DNA of 38,496 nucleotides from the NCBI RefSeq assembly GCF_009696045.1, contig NZ_VUMT01000023.1, positions 1 to 38,496 of the forward strand. Direction: 5' to 3'. This document shows, in pieces, positions 28,252 to 35,133 of the stretch. Made by a program: the position numbers and the translations under genes. The stretch comes from Velocimicrobium porci (lineage in GTDB: Bacteria > Bacillota > Clostridia > Lachnospirales > Lachnospiraceae). Every line of letters begins with the position of its first letter. The first letter of the stretch is position 1. Under the pieces are notes generated by a model. That model did no database searches and had not been told where the DNA came from. It saw nothing but the letters and a program-made list of their open reading frames with translations.

Positions 28252-29679
28252 ATGGGAAAAAGCATAAAGACTTGGCTGCTAAGATTTCTTTTTATAATAG
28301 GAGCGGTTCTTTTTTATGAAATTGTAGGGGCATTGGTTCCTTTTGTTCATACAAAATCAGTAAGTGAAGAATATAAAAATAGTGTTTCTACAGAGGAATT
28401 TTATCAAGTGGATCAAGTGAAAGACAGGGCAGCTGTTATAGAAACAAACCAGGAGGCACTGGATGTTAGGCTTTCAATGTTTGAGGAAGCGAAAGAAAGT
28501 ATTGTATTATCTACCTTTGATATGCGGGAGGGAGAGTGTACAAAAGAAATATTAGCCTCATTAGTTCAGGCTGCCGACCGTGGCGTAAAAGTTCAAATAT
28601 TAGTAGATGGCATGTATGGTCTTTTACATATGGGTGGTCGTTCTATTTTTTATGCCGCTGGAGAGAATAAAAATATTGAGATACGTTTTTATAATACACC
28701 GAATCTTATAGCACCGTGGACAATGAATGGGCGAATGCATGATAAATATATTTTAATTGATAATAAGCTCTTATTAATGGGCGGAAGAAACACATTTGAT
28801 TATTTTCTTGGAGAGTATCCAAATCAAAGTACGGGATATGACAGAGAGGTGCTTGTTTATCATAAATCTGGAAAAAAAGAAGAGCAAAGTGCGGTTACCC
28901 AGGTTAGAAAATATTTTAACGGCGTATGGGATCGTTCCGAGTGTAAAACGGTATTTGATAAAACGCCAAAGTGGAAAGAAAAAGATGTGATCAAATGGAA
29001 GGAACAATTTACTGCAATTTATAAAAATGGAAAAATGGATATTGTAAAATGGGATTATGAAAAAGGCACAGTTCCAATTGAGCATGCTTCCTTTGTTTCA
29101 AATCCAACACATATATATAGTAAGGAGCCTTATGTATGGTACCGATTGTCTGCTTTAATGAAACAGGCAAAAGGAAAGGTATTAATTCAGAGCCCTTATG
29201 CTGTTTTTTCTCAAGAAATGTATGATGGAATGAAAGAAATTGCACAAAATGTTCCAGGGTCTGTGTTACTAATTAATTCTGTCGCAGTAGGAGATAATTT
29301 TGTAGCTTCGTCGGATTATATTCACAACTGGGAAAAGGTTTGTGATACTAATTTAGTTGTTAAAGAATATTTTGGTTCATGGTCTTCCCACGGAAAATCT
29401 TTACTTGTCGATGATGATATTTCTGCAGTCGGTTCTTACAATTTTGATATGCGAAGTACCTATGTGGATACAGAAACGATGCTTGTTATACATGGAAGGG
29501 AATTTAATAAAAAGTTAAGTAAGAAGATATCAGTCATGGAGAAGGCGTCGCTTACCCGCAAAAAAGATGGCAGTTATGAGAAAAAAGATGATGTGAAAAA
29601 ACGAGAAATCAGCGATAATAAAAGAAAACTATTTTGGTTTACATCCCGATTGATTCAGCCATTCCGATATCTTGCGTAA
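28252..29679 (+). CDS. Membrane-anchored phospholipase D / cardiolipin-synthase-like protein
   Basis: Two HKD half-sites define a PLD-superfamily phosphatidyl-transferase or phosphodiesterase: HDKYILIDNKLLLMGGRN in the N-terminal half (His near residue 163) and HGKSLLVDDDISAVGSYNFD in the C-terminal half (near 382). One N-terminal membrane helix (about 8-30) anchors it, with the catalytic part probably outside the membrane. Classic cardiolipin synthases have two N-terminal helices and different spacing, so this could instead be another phospholipid-acting enzyme. The C-terminus is strongly basic (KKDGSYEKKDDVKKRE). It has its own promoter and no operon partner; the substrate is not determined. 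Confidence 0.8.
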   Translation: MGKSIKTWLLRFLFIIGAVLFYEIVGALVPFVHTKSVSEEYKNSVSTEEFYQVDQVKDRAAVIETNQEALDVRLSMFEEAKESIVLSTFDMREGECTKEILASLVQAADRGVKVQILVDGMYGLLHMGGRSIFYAAGENKNIEIRFYNTPNLIAPWTMNGRMHDKYILIDNKLLLMGGRNTFDYFLGEYPNQSTGYDREVLVYHKSGKKEEQSAVTQVRKYFNGVWDRSECKTVFDKTPKWKEKDVIKWKEQFTAIYKNGKMDIVKWDYEKGTVPIEHASFVSNPTHIYSKEPYVWYRLSALMKQAKGKVLIQSPYAVFSQEMYDGMKEIAQNVPGSVLLINSVAVGDNFVASSDYIHNWEKVCDTNLVVKEYFGSWSSHGKSLLVDDDISAVGSYNFDMRSTYVDTETMLVIHGREFNKKLSKKISVMEKASLTRKKDGSYEKKDDVKKREISDNKRKLFWFTSRLIQPFRYLA

Positions 29680-29732
29680 AGAGTATGCAAGGAAGAAACT
29701 GGAAAGAAATTTTTGATAAAAAATAAAGTTTT

Positions 29733-29764
29733 CCTTGTGCTGTTTATAAAGACAAGGTTATAAT
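29733..29764 (+). promoter_or_regulatory. Candidate promoter with overlapping palindrome, amidase gene
   Basis: TTGTGC (29735-29740), an 18-bp spacer and a perfect TATAAT (29759-29764) precede the amidase by about 60 bp. CCTTGT (29733-29738) and ACAAGG (29752-29757) form an inverted repeat spanning the -35 and spacer, a possible operator for an unidentified regulator. Confidence 0.45.
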
Positions 29765-29826
29765 GAGAACAATAGAAAAGTAAATTGAGAAACTAGATTA
29801 GAAAATGAGTAAAAGGAAGAGAAATT

Positions 29827-31668
29827 ATGGAGAAAAAGAAAATAATATGGATTGGAATTGCAATCGTACTTGTATTATGTATGGTTCGGAGTAACTCAAT
29901 TGAGGCGGCTGAATTGGCGATAAGATATTCTGGTGAAACGTATTCCTATAACGGGGTAAGAGCAGGTGTTACATTAGATGGAAATATGGTTAACATTGGA
30001 AAAACACCAGGTCTTATTGTTAACAACAATTGTATGGTGCCGGCAAAAGAAGTTTTTGCAAGTGGATTAGGAGGAAGTTATTCATATAATAGTAAATCCG
30101 GTAAAATAACAATTAAAAAGGATTCTGCTACGATTGAAATGAAGATTGGAAGTAAGACGGCTTATGTAAATCAAAAAGAAAAAACGTTGCCGGAAGAGCC
30201 GAAAGTGATTACTTTTGTAAAGGAAAAACAAAGCAAAGTTTATGTTCCTTCCAGATTTGTAACAGAAAATCTTGGATATTCCTATCAATGGAATTCTTCT
30301 AAGAAAATGGCAGAGATAAAGAGTCCGTTTACAATTAAATATGCAAAGGACTGGGTTATTTATAAGGGAACGCAAGGAAATGTTACCTTTGACGGGAAAA
30401 AAATTAATTTGTCCGGAATGCCAAGTATAATTATAAACAATACAGCACTTCTTAGAGCGAATACGGTATTTCATAGTGCATTAGGAGCGGATTATAATTA
30501 TAACAGTAAAACAAAGAAAATTATAATTTCAAATGCAACTGCGACAATCCAAATGCAGGTTAACAGTAAAAAAGCAATTGTTAATAATAAAGAATATACG
30601 ATGAGTACAGAGGCAAGACTGGTTACAAATAAGGCAACAAAAAAGAGTTATGTTATGGTTCCGGGAGAATTTGTTACAACCAGCCTTGGTTATTCTTATG
30701 AATGGAATGGAACTATAAAAACATCCGTTATTACCACGATACAAGAAGAGGATGATGAGTCGGAAGACGATTATGAGGAACACGATACTGATATTACAGA
30801 TTCCGATTATCAGGTTATGATTTCTTTGCCAAACAATGTGAAAAAGTCTGATCTTGAAGATGAAGACTTGTATTATAAAAACCAATTTGTAATAGCAGTT
30901 CCAGGAAACAGGGTTTCATTTTATAAACAAAATCCGGTTTCAATTGATGGAAGTATTGTAAGGAAATGCGCAGTTTCTTATAGTAACAGTGAAGATTGTA
31001 CGAATCTTACATTTACGACAACAAAACTACAGGCGTATAAACTGGAAAAAGCAGAAGAGGGAGTTGGAATTTATGTTGCAGATCCAAAAGAGCTTTATGA
31101 CAGAGTTGTTGTATTAGATCCTGGTCATGGTGGAAAAGATAGTGGAGCAATTAATAATAGCGTTTATGAAAAAACGGTAACTTTTGAAATTTTATATAAT
31201 AAAGCGAAGGAATATTTTAATGGAAAAGATTCGACAATAAAAGCATATTGGACTAGGACAGACGATAGTTATCCATCTTTGGATAGTCGCTCTAAAATGG
31301 CAGACAAGGTGGGGGCAGATTTATTTATCAGTCTTCATATGAATTCAGCCGGCAAATCTGCCTCTGGGACAGAAGTATTATATGGGTCGAATAATAAGAA
31401 TACCATTAATGGAGTAGACAGCAAAAAAATGGCTTCTTTTTTTCAGGAGTATTTAGTTGAAAAATTGGGTTTAAAAGGACGTAAAATAGTAGATCGAACA
31501 GGGCTTTATGTATTAAAACATAATACAGTTCCAGCTATTTTAATCGAATTAGGTTTTCTTTCAAATCCCGATGACTTTGCTAAGCTTACAGATGAAGATT
31601 TTCAGGACGAGGCTGCGAAGGCAATTTATGAAGCAACCGAGTTGTTATACGATACATATATCGAATAG
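29827..31668 (+). CDS. N-acetylmuramoyl-L-alanine amidase with two copper-amine-oxidase-N-like domains
   Basis: Secreted zinc amidase that cleaves the bond between muramic acid and the stem peptide. A signal peptide (residues 1-28, cut likely after SIEAAE region) precedes two similar domains of the copper amine oxidase N-terminal type (about 35-165 and 175-300). Each has a GVTLDG/NVTFDG opening, a SYSYNSKSGKITI or DYNYNSKTKKIII middle and a VPSRFV/VPGEFV...LGYSY-W end. These domains are thought to bind cell wall or proteins. An acidic linker (EEDDESEDDYEEHD) follows. The Amidase_3 catalytic domain begins at VVVLDPGHGGKDSGA (zinc His near residue 437), with the conserved Glu in YEKTVTFEI, SLHMNSA (second zinc His) and ILIELGFLSNPDD (catalytic Glu). 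The fold is complete. Confidence 0.92.
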   Translation: MEKKKIIWIGIAIVLVLCMVRSNSIEAAELAIRYSGETYSYNGVRAGVTLDGNMVNIGKTPGLIVNNNCMVPAKEVFASGLGGSYSYNSKSGKITIKKDSATIEMKIGSKTAYVNQKEKTLPEEPKVITFVKEKQSKVYVPSRFVTENLGYSYQWNSSKKMAEIKSPFTIKYAKDWVIYKGTQGNVTFDGKKINLSGMPSIIINNTALLRANTVFHSALGADYNYNSKTKKIIISNATATIQMQVNSKKAIVNNKEYTMSTEARLVTNKATKKSYVMVPGEFVTTSLGYSYEWNGTIKTSVITTIQEEDDESEDDYEEHDTDITDSDYQVMISLPNNVKKSDLEDEDLYYKNQFVIAVPGNRVSFYKQNPVSIDGSIVRKCAVSYSNSEDCTNLTFTTTKLQAYKLEKAEEGVGIYVADPKELYDRVVVLDPGHGGKDSGAINNSVYEKTVTFEILYNKAKEYFNGKDSTIKAYWTRTDDSYPSLDSRSKMADKVGADLFISLHMNSAGKSASGTEVLYGSNNKNTINGVDSKKMASFFQEYLVEKLGLKGRKIVDRTGLYVLKHNTVPAILIELGFLSNPDDFAKLTDEDFQDEAAKAIYEATELLYDTYIE

Positions 31669-31694
31669 AGCTTTAACTAAAAAGGAGAGGGAAT

Positions 31695-32363
31695 ATGTTT
31701 TGTTTTTTCACAACTTGTTATGTAGCTGCCTTTGTTTTACTAATATTAAGCTGTTATGTTGAAAGGTTTCATAAGTATCATTTATTTTTTTAATGCTTAA
31801 ATAGTATGCTGTTTTTATTAATTGCAGTATATGGAACGACAAGAGTAACGGATGATATTATATTTTGGAGATTGTTTCCGGCATTTTGTTTTTGTTTTCT
31901 TGGAGATTTTTTTCTGGCAAGAAAATTGGAGGCAAAGGCAGAGAAGAACTTTGTGTATGGGCTTGCAAGCTTTTTAGCTGCTCATTGTCTATTTTTAATT
32001 GCATTTTCGTTTTTAGAGCCTTCCACTTTTTTTGTTTTTTTACTTCCGGTACTGGGGGTATTTTTGACAATGATATTAATGAACCTTAAGAAAATGGTAG
32101 TTGGAAAGTTTAAGAAGCCGGTTCTTGTTTACGCCTATTTTGTTACGGCACTATTTGTAAAGTGTGGGCAGCTTTATTTACTGGAAAATGACAGACTTTT
32201 TAACAAGCTGGTATTTTTAGGTGGCACGTTATTTCTTGTTTCGGATATGATTATTTTATTTTTATATTTTTATCAAACAAAATATAAGGTAGTAAGATTT
32301 TTAAATCTTTTTACATATTATAGTGCAACTTATTTTCTTGCACTTGCTATTTGGGTTTGTTAA
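31695..32363 (+). pseudogene. YhhN/TMEM86-family (lysoplasmalogenase-like) gene interrupted by an in-frame stop
   Basis: Translation from ATG 31695, which has a strong AAGGAGAGG site, gives 32 residues ending HKYHLFF and then TAA (31791-31793). The same frame stays open to 32363, and all eight or so membrane helices of a YhhN protein follow. Reading the stop as Lys gives FFKCLNSMLFLLIA, which aligns with the family pattern K-P-L-T-T followed by a hydrophobic helix, so TAA most likely replaced a conserved AAA. The joined length of 223 aa matches the family. A second ATG at 31806 would give a 185-aa N-terminally truncated product but has no ribosome site. YhhN proteins hydrolyse the vinyl-ether bond of lysoplasmalogens to release a fatty aldehyde. 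A sequencing error or read-through remains possible. Confidence 0.75.
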
Positions 32364-32388
32364 AATTTGGTAAATTTGGAGGTTGATT

Positions 32389-33747
32389 ATGAGAGGTGTT
32401 ATCGAAAAACAAAGAGAGTTTTATCATTCGAATCAAACAAAAAGCCTGCAATTTCGAAAAGAAGCGTTGCTAAGACTTCGAAAGGCAATAAAGGAGAATG
32501 AAACTCTGATTTACAAAGCTTTAATGGAAGATTTAAATAAATCGGAAACAGAATCCTACATGACAGAAGTACAGCTAGTATTAGGTGAAATTCAAAATTT
32601 TTTACACCATATTGATAAATGGCAAAAACCAAAAAAGGTTAAAACACCATTATCGCATTTTCCGGCTAACAGTTATATATATAGAGATCCTTATGGAGTT
32701 GTATTAATTTTATCACCATGGAATTATCCATTTCAATTAGCAATGGTACCGCTTGTGGGTGCGGTTGCCACAGGAAATTGTGTTATGCTGAAAACGTCAA
32801 GAAGTAGTAGAAATGTTTCTAACGTTATTAAAAAGATTGTACAGGAAGCGTTTAAAGAAAAACATGTTTATTGTATGGAGGCAGATACAGATTATAATGA
32901 TATATTAGAACAGAAATATGATTTTATATTCTTTACCGGAAGTGAAGCGGTAGGAAAAAAAGTGATGCGGGCAGCAAGTAATTTTACGACACCACTTGTT
33001 TTGGAACTTGGAGGCAAGAGCCCATGCATTATTGAAAAATCTGCCGATATTCGGCTTGCAGCGAAACGTCTGGCATGGGGGAAATTTCTAAATGCCGGTC
33101 AGACATGTGTTGCACCCGATTATATTGTGATTGACCAGTCTGTTAAGGAAGTATTTATAAAGGAGTTTGTTACATGTATCCGGAAAATGTATGGAAATTC
33201 AATTAACAATAAAAATTATCCCAAAATAATAAATGAACATCACTATGACAGATTAAAAAAATTAATTGATAATTATGATAACAAAATTGGCGGGAAAGGT
33301 TGTAGAGAAAAACAAAAAATTGAACCAACTATTTTTTTAGATGTAAAATTTTCAGATGAGATAATGAAAGAGGAAATTTTTGGTCCTATTATGCCAATTA
33401 TTTCTTACAATAATTTAAAAAAAGTCTTGGATGAGATTAAGAGAAGACCCCGTCCATTAGCGTTTTATTTGTTTAGTAATGATAAAAGAATGATTGAAAA
33501 AATTCTTTGTTATAGCGAATTTGGTGGTGGGTGTGTGAATGATGTTGTGATGCATCTTGCAAATCACTATTTACCATTTGGGGGACTTGGCAGCAGTGGT
33601 ATGGGAAACTATCATGGAAAATTCAGTTTTGATACATTTACCCATTCAAAAGCTGTATTAAAAAGTAAGCCGTTTTTAGATGTGCCTTTGCGTTATCCAC
33701 CATATACAAAGAAAAAACAAAAAGCAATCCGCCGGATAGTAAAATAG
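32389..33747 (+). CDS. Aldehyde dehydrogenase, ALDH3-like (fatty aldehyde type)
   Basis: Oxidises aldehydes to acids with NAD(P)+. The 452-aa protein has the ALDH3-type layout: ILSPWNYPFQLAMVPLVGA near residue 105, the FFTGSEAVGKKVM cofactor turn, LELGGKSPCII with the catalytic base Glu, and catalytic Cys in NAGQTCVAPDY (near residue 240). The C-terminus (PPYTKKKQKAIRRIVK) resembles that of class 3 fatty aldehyde dehydrogenases. A TTG opens the frame at 32383, but TGGAGG six bases before ATG 32389 sets the start. It lies 25 bp after the YhhN gene, so the two were probably one operon, and an aldehyde released by YhhN would be its natural substrate. That link is inference. Confidence 0.9.
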   Translation: MRGVIEKQREFYHSNQTKSLQFRKEALLRLRKAIKENETLIYKALMEDLNKSETESYMTEVQLVLGEIQNFLHHIDKWQKPKKVKTPLSHFPANSYIYRDPYGVVLILSPWNYPFQLAMVPLVGAVATGNCVMLKTSRSSRNVSNVIKKIVQEAFKEKHVYCMEADTDYNDILEQKYDFIFFTGSEAVGKKVMRAASNFTTPLVLELGGKSPCIIEKSADIRLAAKRLAWGKFLNAGQTCVAPDYIVIDQSVKEVFIKEFVTCIRKMYGNSINNKNYPKIINEHHYDRLKKLIDNYDNKIGGKGCREKQKIEPTIFLDVKFSDEIMKEEIFGPIMPIISYNNLKKVLDEIKRRPRPLAFYLFSNDKRMIEKILCYSEFGGGCVNDVVMHLANHYLPFGGLGSSGMGNYHGKFSFDTFTHSKAVLKSKPFLDVPLRYPPYTKKKQKAIRRIVK

Positions 33748-33760
33748 GATAAATATGTTT

Positions 33761-33808
33761 TTTTCAGAGTAAATTTCACTTTTAATGAGGTGGAATTTGC
33801 TCTGAAAA
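33761..33808 (+). other. Stem-loop after the aldehyde dehydrogenase gene
   Basis: A 19-bp stem (33761-33779 with 33790-33808, two G-T pairs) with a 10-nt loop lies 14 bp past the stop codon. It lacks a downstream T-run on either strand, so it may be an mRNA 3'-end stabiliser or an atypical terminator. Confidence 0.5.
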
Positions 33809-33849
33809 TGGATAAGCAACAAAAAAATGAAAAATTTTAAAAAAAACAC

Positions 33850-33878
33850 TTGCAATTTAAGTCGAAACGTGGTAACAT
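33850..33878 (+). promoter_or_regulatory. Candidate promoter of tRNA-Leu
   Basis: TTGCAA (33850-33855), a 17-bp spacer and TAACAT (33873-33878) lie 30 bp upstream of the mature tRNA 5' end. Confidence 0.55.
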
Positions 33879-33908
33879 ATCTACGTTGTCATTTGAAACA
33901 CATATTAA

Positions 33909-33991
33909 GCGGATGTGGCGGAATGGCAGACGCATCAGACTCAAAATCTGACGGGAGCAATCTCGTGTGGGTTCAAGTCCCACCATCCGCA
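33909..33991 (+). tRNA. tRNA-Leu (anticodon CAA)
   Basis: The cloverleaf is complete: acceptor stem GCGGATG (33909-33915) / CATCCGC (33984-33990) with discriminator A. A D-arm with GGCAGACGC follows. The anticodon stem TCAGA/TCTGA encloses loop CTCAAAA, placing anticodon CAA at 33942-33944 (reads UUG). A long variable arm of class II type (CGGGAGCAATCTCGT) and T-arm GTGGG-TTCAAGT-CCCAC complete it. The long variable arm confirms Leu. CCA is not encoded. All sequence downstream looks like island DNA, and tRNA 3' ends are common integration sites, but no second copy of the 3' end was found in the window. Confidence 0.96.
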
Positions 33992-34050
33992 TTGAATTAA
34001 GGTTGTAAATACTGATAGAAAGGAGCTTCTGCTATGTTGTCTTGGAAGTG

Positions 34051-34080
34051 TAATCAGTAGAGTAATCAAAACAGTAATCA
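34051..34080 (+). repeat. Three direct repeats TAATCA at 12-bp spacing
   Basis: TAATCA occurs at 34051, 34063 and 34075, exactly 12 bp apart, and the last two copies share AGTAATCA. They lie 60-90 bp past the tRNA-Leu 3' end. Integrase arm-type sites are often arranged like this beside an attachment site, so they may mark an old integration junction. The short unit makes chance possible. Confidence 0.4.
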
Positions 34081-34090
34081 AGGAATTTAA

Positions 34091-34148
34091 AAGAGTTAAA
34101 ATAATTACCTAGTAACAATTAGATAGTTATTTTAACTCTTCTTTTATT
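34091..34148 (+). terminator. Rho-independent terminator downstream of tRNA-Leu
   Basis: A perfect 14-bp stem AAGAGTTAAAATAA (34091-34104) / TTATTTTAACTCTT (34127-34140) with a 22-nt loop is followed by CTTTTATT. Bases 33992-34090 contain only a possible 8-codon reading frame (34034-34060) with a ribosome site; 34149-34302 shows nothing recognisable. Confidence 0.75.
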
Positions 34149-34302
34149 AATTACTGACACAATGATTTAATGTTTAATAATAGAAGACAAAGTCAAGATA
34201 GCAAAATTTGATTGTTTGTATAGCGTTATTCGTAACATCACATCTTTTTAAATTTTTTACATGTGTTATTAATAGACACAAAGAAGAGTAAGATATCGAA
34301 GC

Positions 34303-34336
34303 AAACAAAAAAGACACCTTAATTGGTGTCCTTTTT
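34303..34336 (-). terminator. Terminator of the type III toxin gene
   Basis: On the minus strand GGACACC (about 34331-34325) pairs with GGTGTC (34318-34313), followed by TTTTTTG. The toxin stop codon (34321-34319) lies in the loop. Confidence 0.75.
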
Positions 34337-34831
34337 AGATTCTGCCTCTAATTCTTTTATAAGATAATTCTTAATATCGGTGATATGCTGTTGAAAATAA
34401 TTAGGTTTTCTATTTTCCATAGAAATAATTCTTCGGAATTTACGATTTATTTCCATAATATCTTCTTTCTTTTGAATAATAACATGAGTTTTATTTACAG
34501 TATACTCATGATCTATGTATTTCTCTGTAATTGGATAAGACGAACTAATTTTATATAGAGCAGTTCTATTACCTTTGACTATATGATAGTAGCAGCTACG
34601 CAAATCTTTTTCATCACAATTCATACACTTGTTATAATACTCAATTTGGGACGCATTTCTGTGAGATATATCACTTGTAGGGATTGCCCAATACAATCCA
34701 TCAATCTTTTTATCCTTTACACAACAAAATACAGGACGTTTATCACCAGAGTTAATATCACAATCACCACCAAGAGAAGTGATGATATTTAAAATGTCTC
34801 GTTTTACAACATATAATCCATTTTCTATCAT
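34319..34831 (-). CDS. Putative type III toxin (CptN/ToxN-like endoribonuclease)
   Basis: A 170-aa, basic and beta-rich protein without signal peptide. The opening MIENGLYVVKRDIL, then KRPVFCC, LYWAIPTSD and RSCYYHI, and a helical C-terminus (NRKFRRIISMENRKPNYFQQHITDIKNYL) are what I would expect of the CptN branch of ToxN-type toxins. Those are endoribonucleases held inactive by binding their own repeat RNA. Family assignment from the protein alone is tentative; the context makes it strong. Immediately upstream on the same strand are a promoter, two pseudoknot-forming 40-nt repeats and a hairpin terminator, the diagnostic type III order. The frame is open 15 codons further upstream (to 34876), but that stretch is the terminator, and AGGTGA before ATG 34831 marks the real start. 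Such systems act in phage defence or in element maintenance. Confidence 0.78.
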   Translation of the reverse strand: MIENGLYVVKRDILNIITSLGGDCDINSGDKRPVFCCVKDKKIDGLYWAIPTSDISHRNASQIEYYNKCMNCDEKDLRSCYYHIVKGNRTALYKISSSYPITEKYIDHEYTVNKTHVIIQKKEDIMEINRKFRRIISMENRKPNYFQQHITDIKNYLIKELEAESKKDTN

Positions 34832-34840
34832 TTGTTCACC

Positions 34841-34874
34841 TAATAAGAAAGAGCCGTAAATATACGACTCTTTC
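34841..34874 (-). terminator. Terminator between antitoxin repeats and toxin gene
   Basis: On the minus strand GAAAGAGTCGTA (34874-34863) pairs with TACGGCTCTTTC (34858-34847), 12 pairs including one U-G, followed by TTATTA. In type III systems such a leaky terminator sets the excess of antitoxin RNA over toxin mRNA. Confidence 0.75.
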
Positions 34875-34877
34875 ATT

Positions 34878-34917
34878 CCTCAATTCGATGTTTCATAGAC
34901 TGTCGAAAAGTCTTTTT
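34878..34917 (-). repeat. Antitoxin pseudoknot repeat, 3' copy
   Basis: Read on the minus strand: AAAAAGACTT, loop TTCGA, then AGTCTATGAAACA, TCGAA and TTGAGG. Stem 1 is AGACT/AGTCT; stem 2 is loop TTCGA (34907-34903) with TCGAA (34888-34884). Confidence 0.85.
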
Positions 34918-34957
34918 CCTCAACCCATTGTTTCATAGACTTATGGGAAGTCTTTTT
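34918..34957 (-). repeat. Antitoxin pseudoknot repeat, 5' copy
   Basis: Read on the minus strand: AAAAAGACTT, loop CCCAT, then AAGTCTATGAAACA, ATGGG and TTGAGG. Stem 1 is AGACTT/AAGTCT; stem 2 is loop CCCAT (34947-34943) with ATGGG (34928-34924). Confidence 0.85.
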
Positions 34958-35007
34958 CCTCAACCTGTCTTCTTGCTTATAAGCTACGCCGAACAGGATG
35001 CTGTTTT
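34958..35007 (-). repeat. Divergent third antitoxin-like unit
   Basis: It ends in TTGAGG like the true repeats, starts with AAAACAGCAT, and has a 5-bp pair at matching positions: CCTGT (34997-34993) with ACAGG (34968-34964). The segment between them is 10 nt longer and stem 1 is not clear, so it is either a degenerate repeat or a leader. Confidence 0.45.
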
Positions 35008-35037
35008 CCTCGAAACCATTTCTGATTTCTTACTTAT

Positions 35038-35066
35038 ATTATACACAATTATGAGAAAAATAACAG
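35038..35066 (-). promoter_or_regulatory. Promoter of the type III toxin-antitoxin locus
   Basis: On the minus strand a perfect TATAAT (35043-35038) sits 17 bp after a weak -35 (CTGTTA). The -10 is about 30 bp upstream of the repeat region, the right place for the antitoxin transcript. Confidence 0.6.
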
Positions 35067-35133
35067 TGGTAAAATTACACAAAGATTATAAAGATAAATA
35101 TAATAATTTCAACAATGCGAAATTACTTAAAAA

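Larger units (their letters stand above)
34847..35031 (-). ncRNA. Type III antitoxin RNA (tandem pseudoknot repeats)
   Basis: The predicted transcript starts near 35031 after a TATAAT box and ends at the terminator hairpin. It contains two 40-nt repeats identical at 31 of 40 positions (34957-34918 and 34917-34878). In each, AGACU and AGUCU form stem 1 and its 5-nt loop pairs with a segment 15 nt downstream, an H-type pseudoknot. The loop pairing is CCCAU/AUGGG in the first repeat and UUCGA/UCGAA in the second: four of five pairs change on both sides. Each repeat begins with an A-run, the kind of place where these toxins cut their precursor. A divergent 50-nt relative (35007-34958) precedes them. 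Confidence 0.82.

Noticed and set aside
33976-33991. Repeat of the tRNA-Leu 3' end elsewhere in the window as attR
   Set aside because: No second copy of the T-arm and acceptor 3' sequence was seen up to 38496, so the island's right end is not defined here.
34034-34060. Eight-codon frame with ribosome site after tRNA-Leu as a leader peptide
   Set aside because: Too short to judge, no attenuator structure linked to a downstream gene on that strand.
34832-34876. Upstream ATG 34876 as start of the type III toxin
   Set aside because: The extra 15 codons coincide with the terminator hairpin arms; ATG 34831 has its own ribosome site and fits the usual toxin start.
34878-35007. Short tandem repeats as a CRISPR array
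   Set aside because: Only two clear units, contiguous with no constant-repeat/unique-spacer pattern, and no cas genes nearby; the compensatory changes fit a type III antitoxin RNA instead.
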